Source of the DNA: Tyto alba
Lineage: Eukaryota; Chordata; Aves; Strigiformes; Tytonidae
Assembly: GCF_018691265.1 (NCBI RefSeq)
Contig: NW_024881301.1
Coordinates: forward strand, 12,584,752-12,648,751
Direction of reading: 5' to 3'
Length of the DNA: 64,000 bases
This document shows, piece after piece, positions 50,059 through 63,099 of this stretch (the first letter of the stretch is position 1; each line of letters opens with the position of its first letter). Position numbers and translations under genes: made by a program. The notes beneath the pieces were generated by a model. It did not search any database, was not told where the DNA came from, and saw only the letters and a program-made list of their open reading frames with translations.

Positions 50059-51615
50059 CTGAGCTCCTTGGATATGCATCAAATCAACCGAACTGTGCAA
50101 ATTACTGTAATTTGAGTCAAACTGCACAAATTATTGCTGGCTGTGTACATTCTGTAAAGAAACTTCTCTTTTAAGCCCTGGAGACTTTTGTCTCCAACAC
50201 TTGTGGCTTCTACTCATCACTCAGGTGAGTTTGGAGAGGCCAGAAGATTTTTTCCAGTTAGTATCAGATTACTTCAAGACTGGTTTCCTTCAGGTGATTT
50301 AAAATAATCCAGTAACAGTTTATTTTAAACCAAAATCATTATTTACATTCATTGGAGCAGAATTGGAAGAGCTCATTTTCAGTAAATAAACAAAACCCAC
50401 CCCCACTTACTAATTATTTGCCTTGTGAATCTATTCATCCTCATTCACCATTATTTCTGCTTATTAACCTAGTCACTTCTTGCTTGTGCCTTTGATACCT
50501 TTCTGATGCAGATTCTATATAAGGGAGCTTTAAACTTATTCTGGGTTGGCTGATAAGTTGGGAGCCTGCGGGGTATTGTGTTTACGTAACATGCCCTTAA
50601 GCTTCATTTTTGTTCTGAATAAATGTAAAAACTTGAGAGATGTTATTTATGTCCCTGTATGATGGAAATGTTCATCAGGAGCCGTTCATGTCTGTAGCGA
50701 CGTAGGTAACCCATTTACTGATTTACAAACCACCCTCATCATACCTGTTTAAGACGGGCTCTGTTCACACTGCTGCCACACAGCCAAGAGCTTTTTGTTC
50801 ATCCATTTTGAATGTTTCAGTCCCTCAGAGGAAGCCCCTGACAGATGCTTCAGGCGGCGAGGGGGATGGGTTATGTCACTTAAGACAGATCTGCCTGACC
50901 AAGCAATACAGCATTTCCCTCTGCAGAAATGCAAGTCACTTGTGCTTTCCAAATAAACCTGAAGAAAAATGCCAACGGGAGGCACTGGGGGGTCAGCAAT
51001 AGCCTCGTTCTTCTTGTTCAAAAAAAACCAACCACCACCCCCTGGGACTTGCTTTTGGTTTGGCTGGTTTACTGCTTCTGCCCCTGGGAAGCCACCAGCC
51101 AGGCTGGCAGTAAAGGGCCATTTAATGTTTCGGATGATACACTCACGAGACTCATCCATCAATTCCTCTATAGACAGCAAACTCCACAGAGTGCGCATAG
51201 GCTATCTTATTTTTTAATCTGGATATTTATTTTCAGCACCTGTCGGACGTGGTTGTATTCTTTATCTATTGCACTGTTGTGAATCATTGGCCATGATTTG
51301 ATTTTGTACAAATAATGCTTTGATATGTTATAGAAAACAGCATAGTATTTTTTTAAAATTTGGAAAATAAAAGTTTATAAACACAGAAAATGTGGTCAGA
51401 TGACAAATATAAACTAAAGCATTCTCCCTTGCCTTCGTTACATACATTTTGTATTTGCTGGCAATATTTAAACTTTTTGGTTGTTTAATTCACACTAATT
51501 CCTATTGTCATGGATTTTTCTAATGTTCTTCAGACAAATCTCTTAATATCGGTTAACTTTTATTTTGTTAGGATTGTATTTATCAAGCAAATAAATTCAA
51601 CAGCCATTTGAAAGT
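50059..51615 (+). other. RALBP1: RALBP1 3'UTR with several poly-A signals
   Basis: AATAAA hexamers occur at 50618-50623, 51366-51371 and 51590-51595, giving possible 3'UTRs of about 0.6, 1.3 and 1.55 kb. Open frames at 50749-51198 (minus) and 50929-51282 (plus) overlap it and have no recognisable product. The distal end is chosen because it is followed by T-rich sequence. Confidence 0.6.
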
Positions 51616-54600
51616 AGTTTCTGCTTTATCTACTTCATAATGCGTATCATCTTTTTCTATTGCAAACCGCAGTTATTCTTGGGTAGCTACTTGCAGTTGA
51701 GACCTTATCTATGAAAAATGAATTCAGGCTAAATAGCTCGCCCCTGAAAGAACACTGCCTGCGTCAAAAGCTTCCTTCACTGCAGAAGATCAAGTTTAAT
51801 TTGAACAAATGAAAGATTTAAAAACTTTGCTTCTCTATTACTACTGGAGATTTCAGCTGTGAAGGTAAAACCCATCCTATTTAGTCACATCGTTACAAAC
51901 ACCCTTCTTGCTCCTGCAAACTTACAGTGCACTTGAGGTGTCGCCACTGAAAAGGGGGGTGGAATTGCTGCTCCTGCAATAACGTAGCAACTGTAACCAG
52001 CAAGTTCCTTTCAAAACACCTGAAAGATGTTTCTTTGAAACAGCTGCGTCCAGCCATCACATCAGCACAGTTATGGGTAACACTCCTGTACCTAAAATGT
52101 CAAGTCAGTGGGGGCCCAGTCACGCTCGCCCTGGGGCAGCCTGACAGGAGCGAGGTGCTGCCCTGCCCTGCCCAGGGCAGCTGCTCCTCCCGCCCCAGCG
52201 ACCCCCCCCAGGGGTTTGGCTGCCCCCAGTCCAGGGGCAGCACCTGCAGTGCTTGCCATGAAAAAGCCCCGCTAGCAGCAGTGACTTCAAAGACTGCATG
52301 CAGCAGTTGCAAATAGTGAGCTGAAAAAGCCAAAGCTCATTTCAAACAAAGCAGAAAGTAATTACATTACAATGATCCGAGCATGTTGTTCAGGTCACCT
52401 GATAAACTGCTTCATTAATCCCAAGCGCCTCACAAGGAACGGTGCGGGCTGCAGCGCTCCGGCATTGCCACCCAGGGCTCCTGCGTGCTGGCACAGGCAG
52501 CCACCTTCCTGAAGTCCACACACATCTTGAACAACCAATTTATCTAAATCAAAAATCTCCTTTAGATTTTTCCAACAACAGAGAGCTGAGTGCAGCAACG
52601 GAACCTCTGTCAGGCCCTTTGGACAAACTACCTGCCTGGCTTACCTTTACTGAAATGAAGAGACAACAGGCCTGGAACCTTAACTGCTGTTCTGGACTTA
52701 GCAAAGCTTTTGTGACACTTTGATGATGCCCTTGTTTTCCTCTTGAAAATCTAAGTGTTTCCACCACGGACTGTTGCTTCAGAGAAGGCAGGGGATGATG
52801 GGACAGGGGACAGCCACGTACCTTCCCTGTTGTTTTTATAGGCATTTTCAACACAAGCCTGGAACAGATTTTTTCAAATCAGTCAGTCAGAAACCCAGAG
52901 GAGCAGAAGCACCGTATAAACAAGGCCCTGGGACTACAATACCAGTGCGAATCGGGACACAAACCCGGGGTTTGCCAGCAGCAGGTCACCTGCATCCAAA
53001 CTAAACATGTGACAGGTGTCACACTCGGAGCTGAAATCCTGCAGCCAGCTTCAGACATCGTGCATACCAAGCAGCCTGAAGTGAACTGTTACTTGCCTGA
53101 ATGGTTGATCACAGTGTGGTTTTTTTTTTTGTTTTATTAAAAGAACAAAAATATCAAAGAATGAGCAGTACTCAGGTCACATTCCTACCACAGATCTAAA
53201 ACCAGCAGCTTCTGGCCAGCGCCTCGCAGGATCCCAGCCAGCCTCCCAGGCTCCCTGGGCTCTGCGTTGTCCGCTCCAGGTTCCCAGCGCTGGCTCAGCC
53301 TCATTCCCACAGAAGCTGAAGCCGCCCGTTCTGCTACGATTCTGAACAGTTTCCTCTCGGGTTCCGTGAGCTACTTTGAAAGCACTGCTGTGCAGCACGG
53401 TCCTACAGGGAACCCTAAGGGGTTCCAGAAATTCATCGGCCTTTATGATGAAAATAAAGGACCGCTGTACAGGAAGCTTCCACCTCCGGTCACTAATTGC
53501 AATACTAGCACCGACTGGCGGGGATTCATTTTTACCTCCGTGTCCCATCAGATTAACTGAGCTAAGTCTAATTTTGAAAGTCTACATAAGCCAAGAATTT
53601 TACACCTGACCGTGTAAGACTATTCTTTTTCAATTAAAAAAAAAAACAGGACATCAACCTGAATCCCTGCCAAAAAGAGGTCTGACCAAGCTTAATCTGT
53701 CAAGGTCTTCATTTTTCAGCATGCACCTCTGACTCCTAGCACTTCATCTGCAGAAGGAAAAATGCCTCATCCAGACCAAATACAGCTTATATCCAACAGC
53801 ACAAGTTCTCTGCAGTGCTCTTTAAAACACACTCCAACGGCAGAGGCCAGCAGCACCACGCCCCACGCCAGACAACGGCTGTCAGTCCCTCCTGTCCCAG
53901 GGACACGGGTGCAGCCCCGGGCCCCACCACCGGCTGCCCCTCCAGCCCCCCAGAACAGACCCCCGGGGCATCCGTGGCCCCGGCGCAGCGCTGGCGCTTC
54001 CACTGCTGACCCGCGGGGACACAAGTTTCCTCTGGAGTTTCTTGTGTTGCTGACAAGTATCTTCACAACAGGAGCGAGAAGGTCTGCCAAAGGCTGATGT
54101 TGCAAAGCGTGGGATTTTGACCGGACGACCCCACTCCCACGCACGGGAGTTCCCCAGCTGAACTGTTAAACACAGGAGCTCTTAACCCAGCGACCTTCGG
54201 GCTCGGGGCAGGGAGAGCAGCCCTGGGTGCCTGCTGGCATGGCCCGTGGCCTGCCCTGCCCACACCCTCCGACTGTCCCACAGCCCGAACAGCAGCTGTC
54301 AGCCCTTCTACAGCGTGTGCCAAGGGGGGCCTGTGGGGAATAGAGGGCAGGCGTCAGGGGAAAGGCCAAGACTAAAGGTCGTGGCATCCTAAAACTTGTC
54401 ATGCTGTTCCCTCAAGTCATTTTGACTTGTCAGCTGAATCCTCCCTAGATACTCCTAGATGCTCCCTCACAGCCTCCCCGGTCAGGGCTGCTCCATCCTC
54501 CAAAGCAGGAGCGCACCGCAGCCAAAGGAGAGAGCGCAGCCCACTGCTAACCTGGGGCTCGTCAGCATGGGCCTTCCCCTCCCCAAATCCCCCTTCTCCA

Positions 54601-57600
54601 CTGGACTCGCCGGTCCAGGAGAGGATCTGCAACACCGTCCCCCTCACCCAGACCTGAAGCTCCCCTTCGGAGGGGCAGGGAGCCGGCAGCACAGCCTTGC
54701 TTAGCTACAGCTCAGCAGGCGATTAGAGAAGTCAGCAGTCTAAGCATTTCAATCTGACAGATGGGAATATGGCATCCAAGACTTCTGCACCAAGGAACAC
54801 CATTTGCCGACAAGCAGGGGTCTGCTGGGGAGTCCCAGTGAGCTCCTGCTGCTGCCCCCTCCCTGGCACAGAGCCTCACCCCCACCCCGCCAGCCACTGC
54901 CTGTTTTCTCAGTGTGGGGCCTTGAGGTAGGCAGGGGTGGGACATCTCTGCTGGCAGTACTGCTTATAGGAAACAATGTTGTCAGGCACAAAAATCCACA
55001 AAGATACCCAACCAAAACAAAATCCCTCAAGTCATGAGACCAGAAGAAACAACTGTGAAATAAATGACCAACACAAGAGAAATGGTCCAGCCCCCAATTT
55101 GAGCCTCTGTTGTCACCTTACTCAAACCAAGTTTATCTGGGTTCTTCCTTACACAGGAAACCTGGATCGACTGAAAACACAACTGAAATTTCTTCTGATG
55201 TTCAAACAGTGCACCTCTCCGCCTCTCAGTAGCCTTGTTAAAAAACATGCTGAGAAGTACGCTCAGTACCTTCACTTTTCACAGTCATGATTCCAAATCA
55301 CCTGCAGGCAATCCTTTCACAACATTTCCCACACACAAACATTACTACAGTTCTGCAGAAACAGGTCACGGTCTTTCACGCAGACCGTGATGGGAAGGCA
55401 GTAAGATGTTTCAACATTTGTTTACTTGTCTCTGCTAAGTCACAGGGTACTTTAAGCAGCTAGGTGTAATCCAACCTCAACAGTGCCTGAACACTAAATC
55501 AATCCCGTTACCTTGGACTTTTTATTTATTTTTTTGAACTAGTTAAGTAAAACTAAAAGGAAGAGTCTGAAAGCACTCGAGGGTTGAAGGGGGAAGATCA
55601 TGCACATTTTAATTGAGCTTTCCCATCACTGTCTTATATTTTTAAGGCAATCTATCGGTATGTCCTAACTGCATATAAAGAAAAGATTAATCACGTTAAA
55701 GTGTACTTTCCATGTTGTCTGAATGCCAGCAGAGATAGGAAGATGAGCTTTTCCCATCAGTATCAGAGAGGGGAGAACTGACATGAGAGAACAAGTGGAA
55801 TCCAGAACCAGCTTCTGTCCCTCCACCTGTCTCAGACTCCCCTTCCCATCCTACCAAGGCAGAGGGGTCCTGGGCTGAAATCAGATCAGAAAACACGAGC
55901 ACTGCACACAAGTTTCCACACCAAAGGACAAGAGAACAAGAGGAGCCCTTGCCAATGCAGAGGAATCCAACCGAAGCGTAAGAGTGTGCCTGAGCCGTAG
56001 GACAGGCTTTGCCATTCCCTCTCTGCCCATCCACTACCAATTCAAATAAACCGTCTCTGAACCCCGACCCCTGGCAGAGCAGAGAAAAGGGGACAAGCAC
56101 TAACATGTATGTGACACGTAACTGAGGGGGCATGATCCACTGACCGAACACAAAAACCAGCACGGACACAAAAACCTACACCTGCCCAGGGGGGTTGCCA
56201 AGCCCATGCAAACAGCTATTTCAGGTGGGCTGAAATCAGCCTGCTGTTCTGCAGTCCGAATGAACACCAGACCTTGTCCACAGGGCCAGGAATTTGTGCA
56301 GCAGCTATCTGGGGCATTCAAAACAGCAAAAACTGATTTCCAAGCATCAGTCGTGTCTCAGTTAGAAACAAACCGCCCTCTAGAGAGTTCCAGACATTTG
56401 GCAGTTTTATTGGCATGAAATCTGCACGAAAGCGTGGTGAGGAAACGGCCCTACCAAATCCTGATGGGTCTCTGGGGAGGAACAACCGAAGAGAGAACCT
56501 GCTGTGAAGAACAACAAGCGGGAGAAGGGCAGACAGTGTGGTAACCAGGACATGGGAAAAAAGGGATTTCCCACAAAGAAGTTCCAAGATGAGTGAGCCA
56601 AGAGATTAAATGGAAAACAATGAAAATTGCTTGTGAAGGACTGATTTGATATTCTACCAAGAAGGCAGGGGTAGAGCTATGATACTGCTTTTGGGAAACT
56701 GTGGACTGACAGATGACGATTCGGGAGTCACCTCACTTTCTGCTCAAGAAATCCTGATCAAGATAGAAATTAATTGAGATACAAAGGTTGAATTTTTCTT
56801 CAGAGGTGACCCACACAAGGGAATTCACCAGGATCTTTGACAGCATTCCCAGACACTGCCCCACAGAAAGAACAGCTCCTCTTTGCACCACTGAGAACTG
56901 AGACGCACATTTCCCCAAACCCATATCCTTAGGGACAAGTTGAAACTTGAATTACTGACACTGGTAACACTGCTGGCATGAGAAAACTCCCTAGCAGGGT
57001 TAAGGCAAGAGACCACATCCCTCAGGCTGTAGATCATATGCTCTTGGGCAACACTGAGAATAAAGCAGGTCTTTCCTTCCCTTTCACTTCTTGGGAACTA
57101 CCAAATGAAGCGGGAATGAGGCAGACAGATCCATGACATGTTGGGTGACGGAAAAATGAAAAAGAGATATTTCTCCTCTTCCCTCAAGATGATCTTTATT
57201 TGTTACCTGTCAGGGGAATGCAGGCACTCATTCCTTAGGAAAAGCCTCAAACTCTCCCTCAAGTTCACAGGCCTGCACCGATATTGAAGAAATACAGAAC
57301 AGAAAGAAATAAAGCATCTGGAAGATCTGTTTCATTTTAGACCTTGAAAGTGTCTTACCTAATGGGATCAGATATAATGCTTCATTTTACTGGACTAGTT
57401 AGCTGAACAGTACATTAGTACAGTAACAGAATTAGCCTGGGCCATGTTCATTCTGGACTCCAAACACTAGGATTTCTTCTAAGTCCCAATACTCCTCTAG
57501 TGAATATTGCACTCCATTCACAGTTAGAAGATGACCCAAAGCATGCGCTGGTCTGAGCAAAAAGCTGATCCCATTCACCTCAAAAATCACGCACATGACC

Positions 57601-58844
57601 CCACTAGAATTCAACTGTCATTACACTGAGGCAAAAAAACGAAAGGATTTATGGACCCTGAACAAAATGCAGAAGCCGACTCACTCTAACGCCCGTTTCT
57701 AAAATGTGACTCAGCTGGACTGGGAGAGGACTAGTTACTACTTCTCCATATGGCAGCAGGGAGAGCTCAGGAATCCTCCTGCCTGAAGAGCTCACTGCTT
57801 TCTGACAATCTGCTGTCACCCAGACACAGTGCTGACACACTGCCCAGTCCTCCAGGGATTCGCGCGTAATTGCTGAACAATTATTGGAGAACATGAGGAA
57901 CAGAAAACCTGATGAGAATATTACCTATACCGCACGGACTTCTGACCTGGGCATATAGTTGCCTTTTCAAATTTTAAGGTGATTTTGAAAAGAAAGAGAC
58001 AAGCAAAGGGAAAACCTAAAAAAATAAACCAAAACAAATAACCAAACCCAAATCCTAAAACAAAAAACCCAACCTCAAAAAAACCCCCAAACCCACCAAG
58101 GTTCAAGGCAGACAGAGATGACTATCTTAACTACCTCCATGGCCATGCTCAGGAGTAGAAAAAGCACGACTTTGGAGAGTAAATAGCAACTTTCTGTTTA
58201 CTAGAGAAGAAACTGCAGAAGAACTTATTTTCCCAAGAAAACGGGGGAAAAAAAAGACACACCTGCCTGAGACTGAACTGCCAGGGTATCAGGCACTTGA
58301 CCGATAAATGAAAATGTTCTGCTAAAATACATCAAAGAGAAGCTGCCATAGCCATTTCTACTTCCTCAGGAAAATAAGCTTCACATACTTCAGGTTCAGC
58401 AGACTGGAGAAAAGGTGATTTAAGCAAGCTGCCCCTGGAAGACACAGAAGGAGATACTGTATCAGTCATTTGAAATGAGAGGAAACAAAAGCAGTCAATG
58501 GACTGAAGGGAGATTAAGGGCAGTTTGAACTCAGTTACCTGTAAATCTGGACTGAAGTGGATATTCTGATTCACTTCAGCAAAGATGCCATTTCATGCTG
58601 GAGTGTCAGGTTCCCAAGCAACACAGGTTTGCTTGAAAGAGAACCTAAAACCCCCTCAATTACATGGTCAAAGTCCATCTGTGCTTTAGTATATTCCATC
58701 TCAAAATGCAAAATTCTTCACAATCATTACGCAAACCCCTCCCCCCTGCAATATTCATCAAAGTGTAAAGAACTAGAAAAAAAAAAAGGCCACTTAAATT
58801 TCAAACTTATTATTTTAATGTCTTAAAAAGGTCACAAGATTGCT
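51616..58844. other. convergent intergenic region RALBP1-PPP4R1
   Basis: About 7.2 kb between two 3' ends. GC-rich patches at about 52.09-52.28, 53.17-53.35 and 53.83-54.72 kb alternate with AT-rich DNA. Many open frames occur on both strands, including 53177-53548 (-), 53767-54144 (-) and 55696-56169 (-). None resembles a known protein and no exon-like splice frame could be joined. An A/C-rich low-complexity tract lies at 58016-58099. Confidence 0.7.
58016..58099 (+). repeat. A/C-rich low-complexity tract
   Basis: About 85 bases almost wholly A and C, with AAACC and CCAAA motifs. Reverse-strand reading gives a spurious Phe/Gly-rich frame. Confidence 0.85.
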
Positions 58845-59705
58845 TTAAATCTTATTAATAAATTTTATTTGGACAAGTATCACAACAGCTTTAAACAACA
58901 TGATTAAAGACTGCAGCACTCCAAGGAGGCTCACAGATATGTACAGTATATGAAGAAAAAAGTTGCACCTCAGAGCCGATCATGATCAAGTTAAAAATAC
59001 CTGACTTAAAGTACATGTGCTAATAAATTTCCTTTAGGTCATGACCAGCATGAAAATAATTAGGACACAGGTACTCAGCAAAGTTTTCTGCTAATGGGTA
59101 CAGCAATATGCTGCATTTAAGGATTAAAATCAAATTCTAGTTTAGTGTTAGCACTGAGCCCTTAAGAGAAATCCAAATTTCTACTTTTCCCCATTTACAA
59201 ACATCAAAGCTATTCCCACTTAAGGGTGTGCCCAGCTGCACATAAATCAAGTCCTTGAATGATAAAAACTTTTAGCGCTAATACTGGAGGTCTTACAGCC
59301 CGGTATAAATTTGACTTTCTGGCCATTTCATCTATCAGTTGCTACAGAAAATACTTGCTAAGTTAACTCCTCAGGAGAAACAATGCAGGTCTCTGGAAAT
59401 CACATCCCTTCTACAATGAAAATGATCTGCCAATTCAAGTTTCATTTGTTCAGGAAGACAGAAGATTTAAGGCTTCGGTGGCAAAAATAATCCTCTGAGC
59501 AGTATTTTTCTAAAGTCAAGCCGACACAGGTATGTTTACTTTTTCTTGACTTAAAATCCCCGGTATCAGGTTTAGATAACATCCACCTGTTAAGTCTGGC
59601 AAGAAATCTCTCCTTCCAAAGAGGTTGTCCTAGATCAACCATTTTAGAAGCACGTGAGGATAGTTTGTTTAAAATTTTTTTAATTATAGCAACACTATGA
59701 ACTTT
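58845..59705 (-). other. PPP4R1: PPP4R1 3'UTR
   Basis: Downstream of the PPP4R1 stop on the minus strand. A reverse-strand AATAAA lies at 58864-58869, giving a 3'UTR of about 0.86 kb. A more distal reverse-strand AATAAA at 57195-57200 would extend it to about 2.5 kb. Confidence 0.55.
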
Positions 59706-59869
59706 TTAATAAGTTGATGAAGCAGTGCTCATGGCATCATCTGCAATTTTGGTACTGGCAGGGTGTATGCTTGCAAAATATTTGACATCATTGTCATCAT
59801 CCATTTGAAGCACCATAATTGTTTGTTCCACAGCTTCTTGATGAGAGTTGGCAGAATTTAGAAAATAGT
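59706..59869 (-). CDS. PPP4R1: PPP4R1 terminal coding exon
   Basis: PPP4R1 is a HEAT-repeat regulatory subunit of protein phosphatase 4 (about 950 residues in human). It binds the catalytic subunit PPP4C and directs it to substrates; in lymphocytes it restrains NF-kappaB by targeting the IKK complex. This last exon encodes the C-terminal 54 residues, reading DYFLNSANSHQEAVEQ, then DVKYFASIHPASTKI and finally STASSTY, with stop TAA at 59708-59706. The first Asp codon is split across the intron. The tail lies beyond the HEAT array. Acceptor on the minus strand is ctcttacag. Confidence 0.96.
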
Positions 59870-61610
59870 CTGTAAGAGAAAATGCACAAGACTTATAGGA
59901 GGAAAAGACGGCAGATACTTCAACGCAAACCTCAGCATACTATCACGAGGTTCGAAATCTCAGGAGGCAGTGCACATGTACAGTATTGTCAAACTGGAAT
60001 ATCTGAGCAGGCACACAATACACTTTTGAATACACCAGTGAAATCACCTTTGGAAAAAAAAAAATAAAAATCATTCCATGTTTCAGAGCACAGTTGCCCA
60101 AGCAGCACTGTTGGAATACCAGATTTCTGTGGTCTTGGTGTAAAAGTAAATGTGACAGACTCCATGACCACAGAGGAAGGGAAAAAAAAACAAACAAACA
60201 AACAAACAAAAAAAAAACCACAAACAACAAACTGAAAGAGACTCAGGAGTGTGCTTATATTTGTGATGGAGAGAAGGTATCACAAACCCATGGCCGTGCC
60301 ACTCCATTTCACTGGCAGGTTTGCCAAATAATTATCAAACAATAAAACTAAGGTAACATGAAGTAAGAGTGGAAGAAGTTCCAACATCTGACAGCTTTTA
60401 TGAACTGCATAACACAAATTGCATAAAAGCAGCAACAAACAGCTCACAGGGAGGGCAATTTAGATCTGAGGTTTAAAATCCTCTGAACTTATTTTTTGAA
60501 TCTGCCTTTCATAATCTATCTGCCATCCCTAATCATACATCATTTTTGAGGCAGGGCTCACCTGTATTAAAAGCTTACGTAGTGTCAACACAGAATGGAG
60601 ATGTACCATTCTGGTGGAGAACACAAAAATAACGAGGACAAAACCAAAAATACCAATACCACATGACAACAGGAAGACCAGTGACAGCCTTAGCACAGTT
60701 AACAGAGGATAAATTACTGCACAGAAGCTGATCCATCTTAACTGTCTACATGTGCTTACGCAGAGTCTCCAGCATGCACAAGACAGCAACAGCCTAGTTC
60801 TCACTGTGTTGGCACCCTTTCCGTCGACCAGTGTTTTGAACATTTTGTATACTTCTTCACACTTTCTATGCTAGAAGCCAGCGTATGGTTTTGAGAAAGT
60901 GGCTGGAACTGACTGAATTATTCCAAGTGTGGACACTCTGCTGGTTTACAAAATAGCACAGGATTTCTAATGCTGTTTCCCTTTACAGAGCTTTGGACTC
61001 TGAGCACTGCTGACTCTTCTGGCATCTGCTATGCATTGGGAATGCTTTCCTAAGCAAAGCATGCAATTTGAAAGTTGCATGTCTAATTTCCCTGAAGATG
61101 CTCCAGAGAAACTTTCTTCCCACTGCTACCATAAAATATAAAAACCAAACTGCAGCCATCTCTTCTCCCCTAGTGAGAAAACAGATGGTGAGTTTGTATG
61201 AGAGGATTTTTCTTTCTTATTCTTATTACACAGAACATCAACAGAATTTTTTAACTAAATAAAGGGCACTGCTAAACAACTTCACAGTTGCTAGTTGTTC
61301 ATTTGTGCTTTCTGTGCCCCGATGACATCTCTAGAAACGAGCTCATTCAGGGAAAATGGTACCAAAAGAACAGGCTGGCATATGAGCAAGAACTCATGTT
61401 TCCTCAGCGTTACACAACAGTGGCTCTGATACCACAACAAGGTTCATGGTTTTATCTCATCTCAGCCAAGGTAACATCCCACACCAAGGAGACTGTAAAA
61501 GCAAGAGCGACCCACGTATGATGTTGTTTCTTCTTTCCCAGCTGACTATAGGAAAATGGAAGGACAAAAAGATACACAGTCAGACCACTGCAACTCTTTC
61601 TGCCACTAAC
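59870..61610 (-). other. PPP4R1: PPP4R1 intron
   Basis: About 1.7 kb, minus-strand donor gttagt and acceptor ttacag. Contains a CAAA repeat (60182-60232). Open frames on both strands have no recognisable product. Confidence 0.9.
60182..60232 (+). repeat. CAAA microsatellite
   Basis: A run of A, four to five CAAA units, another A run and CAAAC units. Simple repeat inside the last PPP4R1 intron. Confidence 0.92.
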
Positions 61611-61752
61611 CTTTCTCTAAAAGGGTTTGCTTTAATGTTTTTGCAAGCAGGACTCGAACATTTGGAACCCTGTCAGATGCCAAGTGTAGTAAGTGTGGCA
61701 ACAGATGTACAGCAAACTGGTCCATGGGCAGGCAGTCATCTTCACTGATAGT
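61611..61752 (-). CDS. PPP4R1: PPP4R1 coding exon, third HEAT-region exon from the left edge of the series
   Basis: On the minus strand it reads TISEDDCLPMDQFAVHLLPH, then LASDRVPNVRVLLAKTLKQ and LLEK, matching the last C-terminal HEAT-type helices of PPP4R1 (human has LANDRVPNVRVLLAKTLRQ). 142 nt: 47 codons plus the first base of Asp. Acceptor cttgccag, donor gagaaag|gttagt. Confidence 0.96.
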
Positions 61753-62745
61753 CTGGCAAGATGACAGAAGCAATTTCATTAGATTTCAGCACAGAGAGGA
61801 TAAAATCCCAACACATAATCAGAGCTAACAGATCTTATTACTTTCATAGCATTAATAGAATAGGTAGCATCCACAAAGTTTTAAAATATGGTACAATACT
61901 TTCTAGCACAAAGTTGCACGCAATGAAGCAAGTTAGGGCTGAGGAAATTCAGACTCGGTTAAAAGCCTATTATATTTTGAATGAAGTCTGACAACTTCCT
62001 TATTTTTACTTTTCTTAATCACAGTATAATTTGGAAACAGGGAAGAAGAGTAAAAGACCTTCCCAATCTTTTTCAAGAATTATTTAGTCTTTAACTAGGT
62101 ACTATATTAAGACAAGAATGGTCCATCTCAAGAAACATACATTGTACCCAAACACGTTTCTCCAAATAAGCTCAAAGCTCACATTTCTCCAAATACTTCA
62201 AAGAACTGTCCCACTCAGGCAGCAGTCATGTTGGCTCCCAGTCTGCACCTCTGCTACAGCCTCCAAATTTGACCATTTCCTTGGGACCCTAGCCAGTTAA
62301 TTCTTCTGCTTATTTTGCTGAGAATACGTTGTTTTTGACCAAGCTGCAGTAGCTGGCTAAAGAGGCACAGGCAACTCCTGGTTCTTGATTTCTAAAGGGT
62401 AACCCCAAAAAAGTGGTAGGATGCTGCAGCGTATTGTAAAAATCTCATTTCATGCTGAGTAACAAAGCAGCTTCCCAACTCAGGGATTATTTTGCTACGC
62501 TTTTGTTATATATTCAACATCAGATTTGACAACCTGATGTTAATATGCTAAGCTAGAGATACATTCAAGCTCACCTGTGGAGCAACAATGAAGAAAGCAG
62601 CCATGAAACCTTCCCTTGGAAACAAAGTTATCAAATATTCATGAAAATAGTGTCAGTAGACAGCTGAAGAGCTCCAGTTGCTATTCCTCCTTAATTTTTA
62701 GCACTACCCCCAAAAGCAAAGAAGATGAACAAAAAGTCATTTCAC
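61753..62745 (-). other. PPP4R1: PPP4R1 intron
   Basis: About 1.0 kb, no recognisable features; donor gtgaaa. Confidence 0.9.
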
Positions 62746-62880
62746 CTGACAAATGAAGACAAAAGTTTGCCGACCAGACCATTTGCGGCATCTACAGAAC
62801 TTTTCAACAAGTTCATTCATGAGGTCTACCACGAAGGTCGATGTTGAAGCCATGTACAGCTTTTTCACCATTTCACTAAC
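62746..62880 (-). CDS. PPP4R1: PPP4R1 coding exon (45 codons)
   Basis: Minus strand reads VSEMVKKLYMASTSTFVVD, then NELVEKFCRCRKWSGRQTF and VFICQ. This is a HEAT-type segment; it matches human PPP4R1 with several substitutions in the loop (human has HAATPPTFGVD). 135 nt, phase 0 at both ends. Acceptor tcttcaag, donor tgtcag|gtgaaa. Confidence 0.95.
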
Positions 62881-62978
62881 CTTGAAGAAATGAGAAGAAC
62901 AAAAAAAAAATACAAAAATTACTTCTGACCACCAACCCTCAGAAGTTTGGAATCCTGAATTTACTTAGATTGCTTTAC

Positions 62979-63099
62979 CAGCTTGTAAGAAATCCAACGG
63001 ACAGAAGACACTTTGTCCGCACAGAGGCTGAAAGCAATAGGTCTCAAGTAGTCATAAATGTCTCTGGCACTGTACAGATCTAGAAGCAAGATCAGTTGC
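62979..63099 (-). CDS. PPP4R1: PPP4R1 coding exon (first one inside the window from the right)
   Basis: Minus strand reads QLILLLDLYSARDIYDYLRP, then ADKVSSVRWISYKL, a conserved HEAT repeat (human LILLLELYSPRDVYDYLRP). 121 nt: one base completing the preceding Glu plus 40 codons. Acceptor cttgtag, donor aagctg|gtaaag. The preceding exon, expected to encode NWRFRAELAE, was not found before the right edge, so it lies outside. Confidence 0.95.

Noticed and set aside
55696..56169. 157-codon minus-strand frame upstream of PPP4R1's 3' end
   Set aside because: No recognised domain, no splice context linking it to PPP4R1, and hydrophobic low-information sequence.
60182..60232. CAAA repeat considered as a CRISPR-like or regulatory array
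   Set aside because: Four-base units without spacers are an ordinary microsatellite; CRISPR arrays do not occur in vertebrate genomes.
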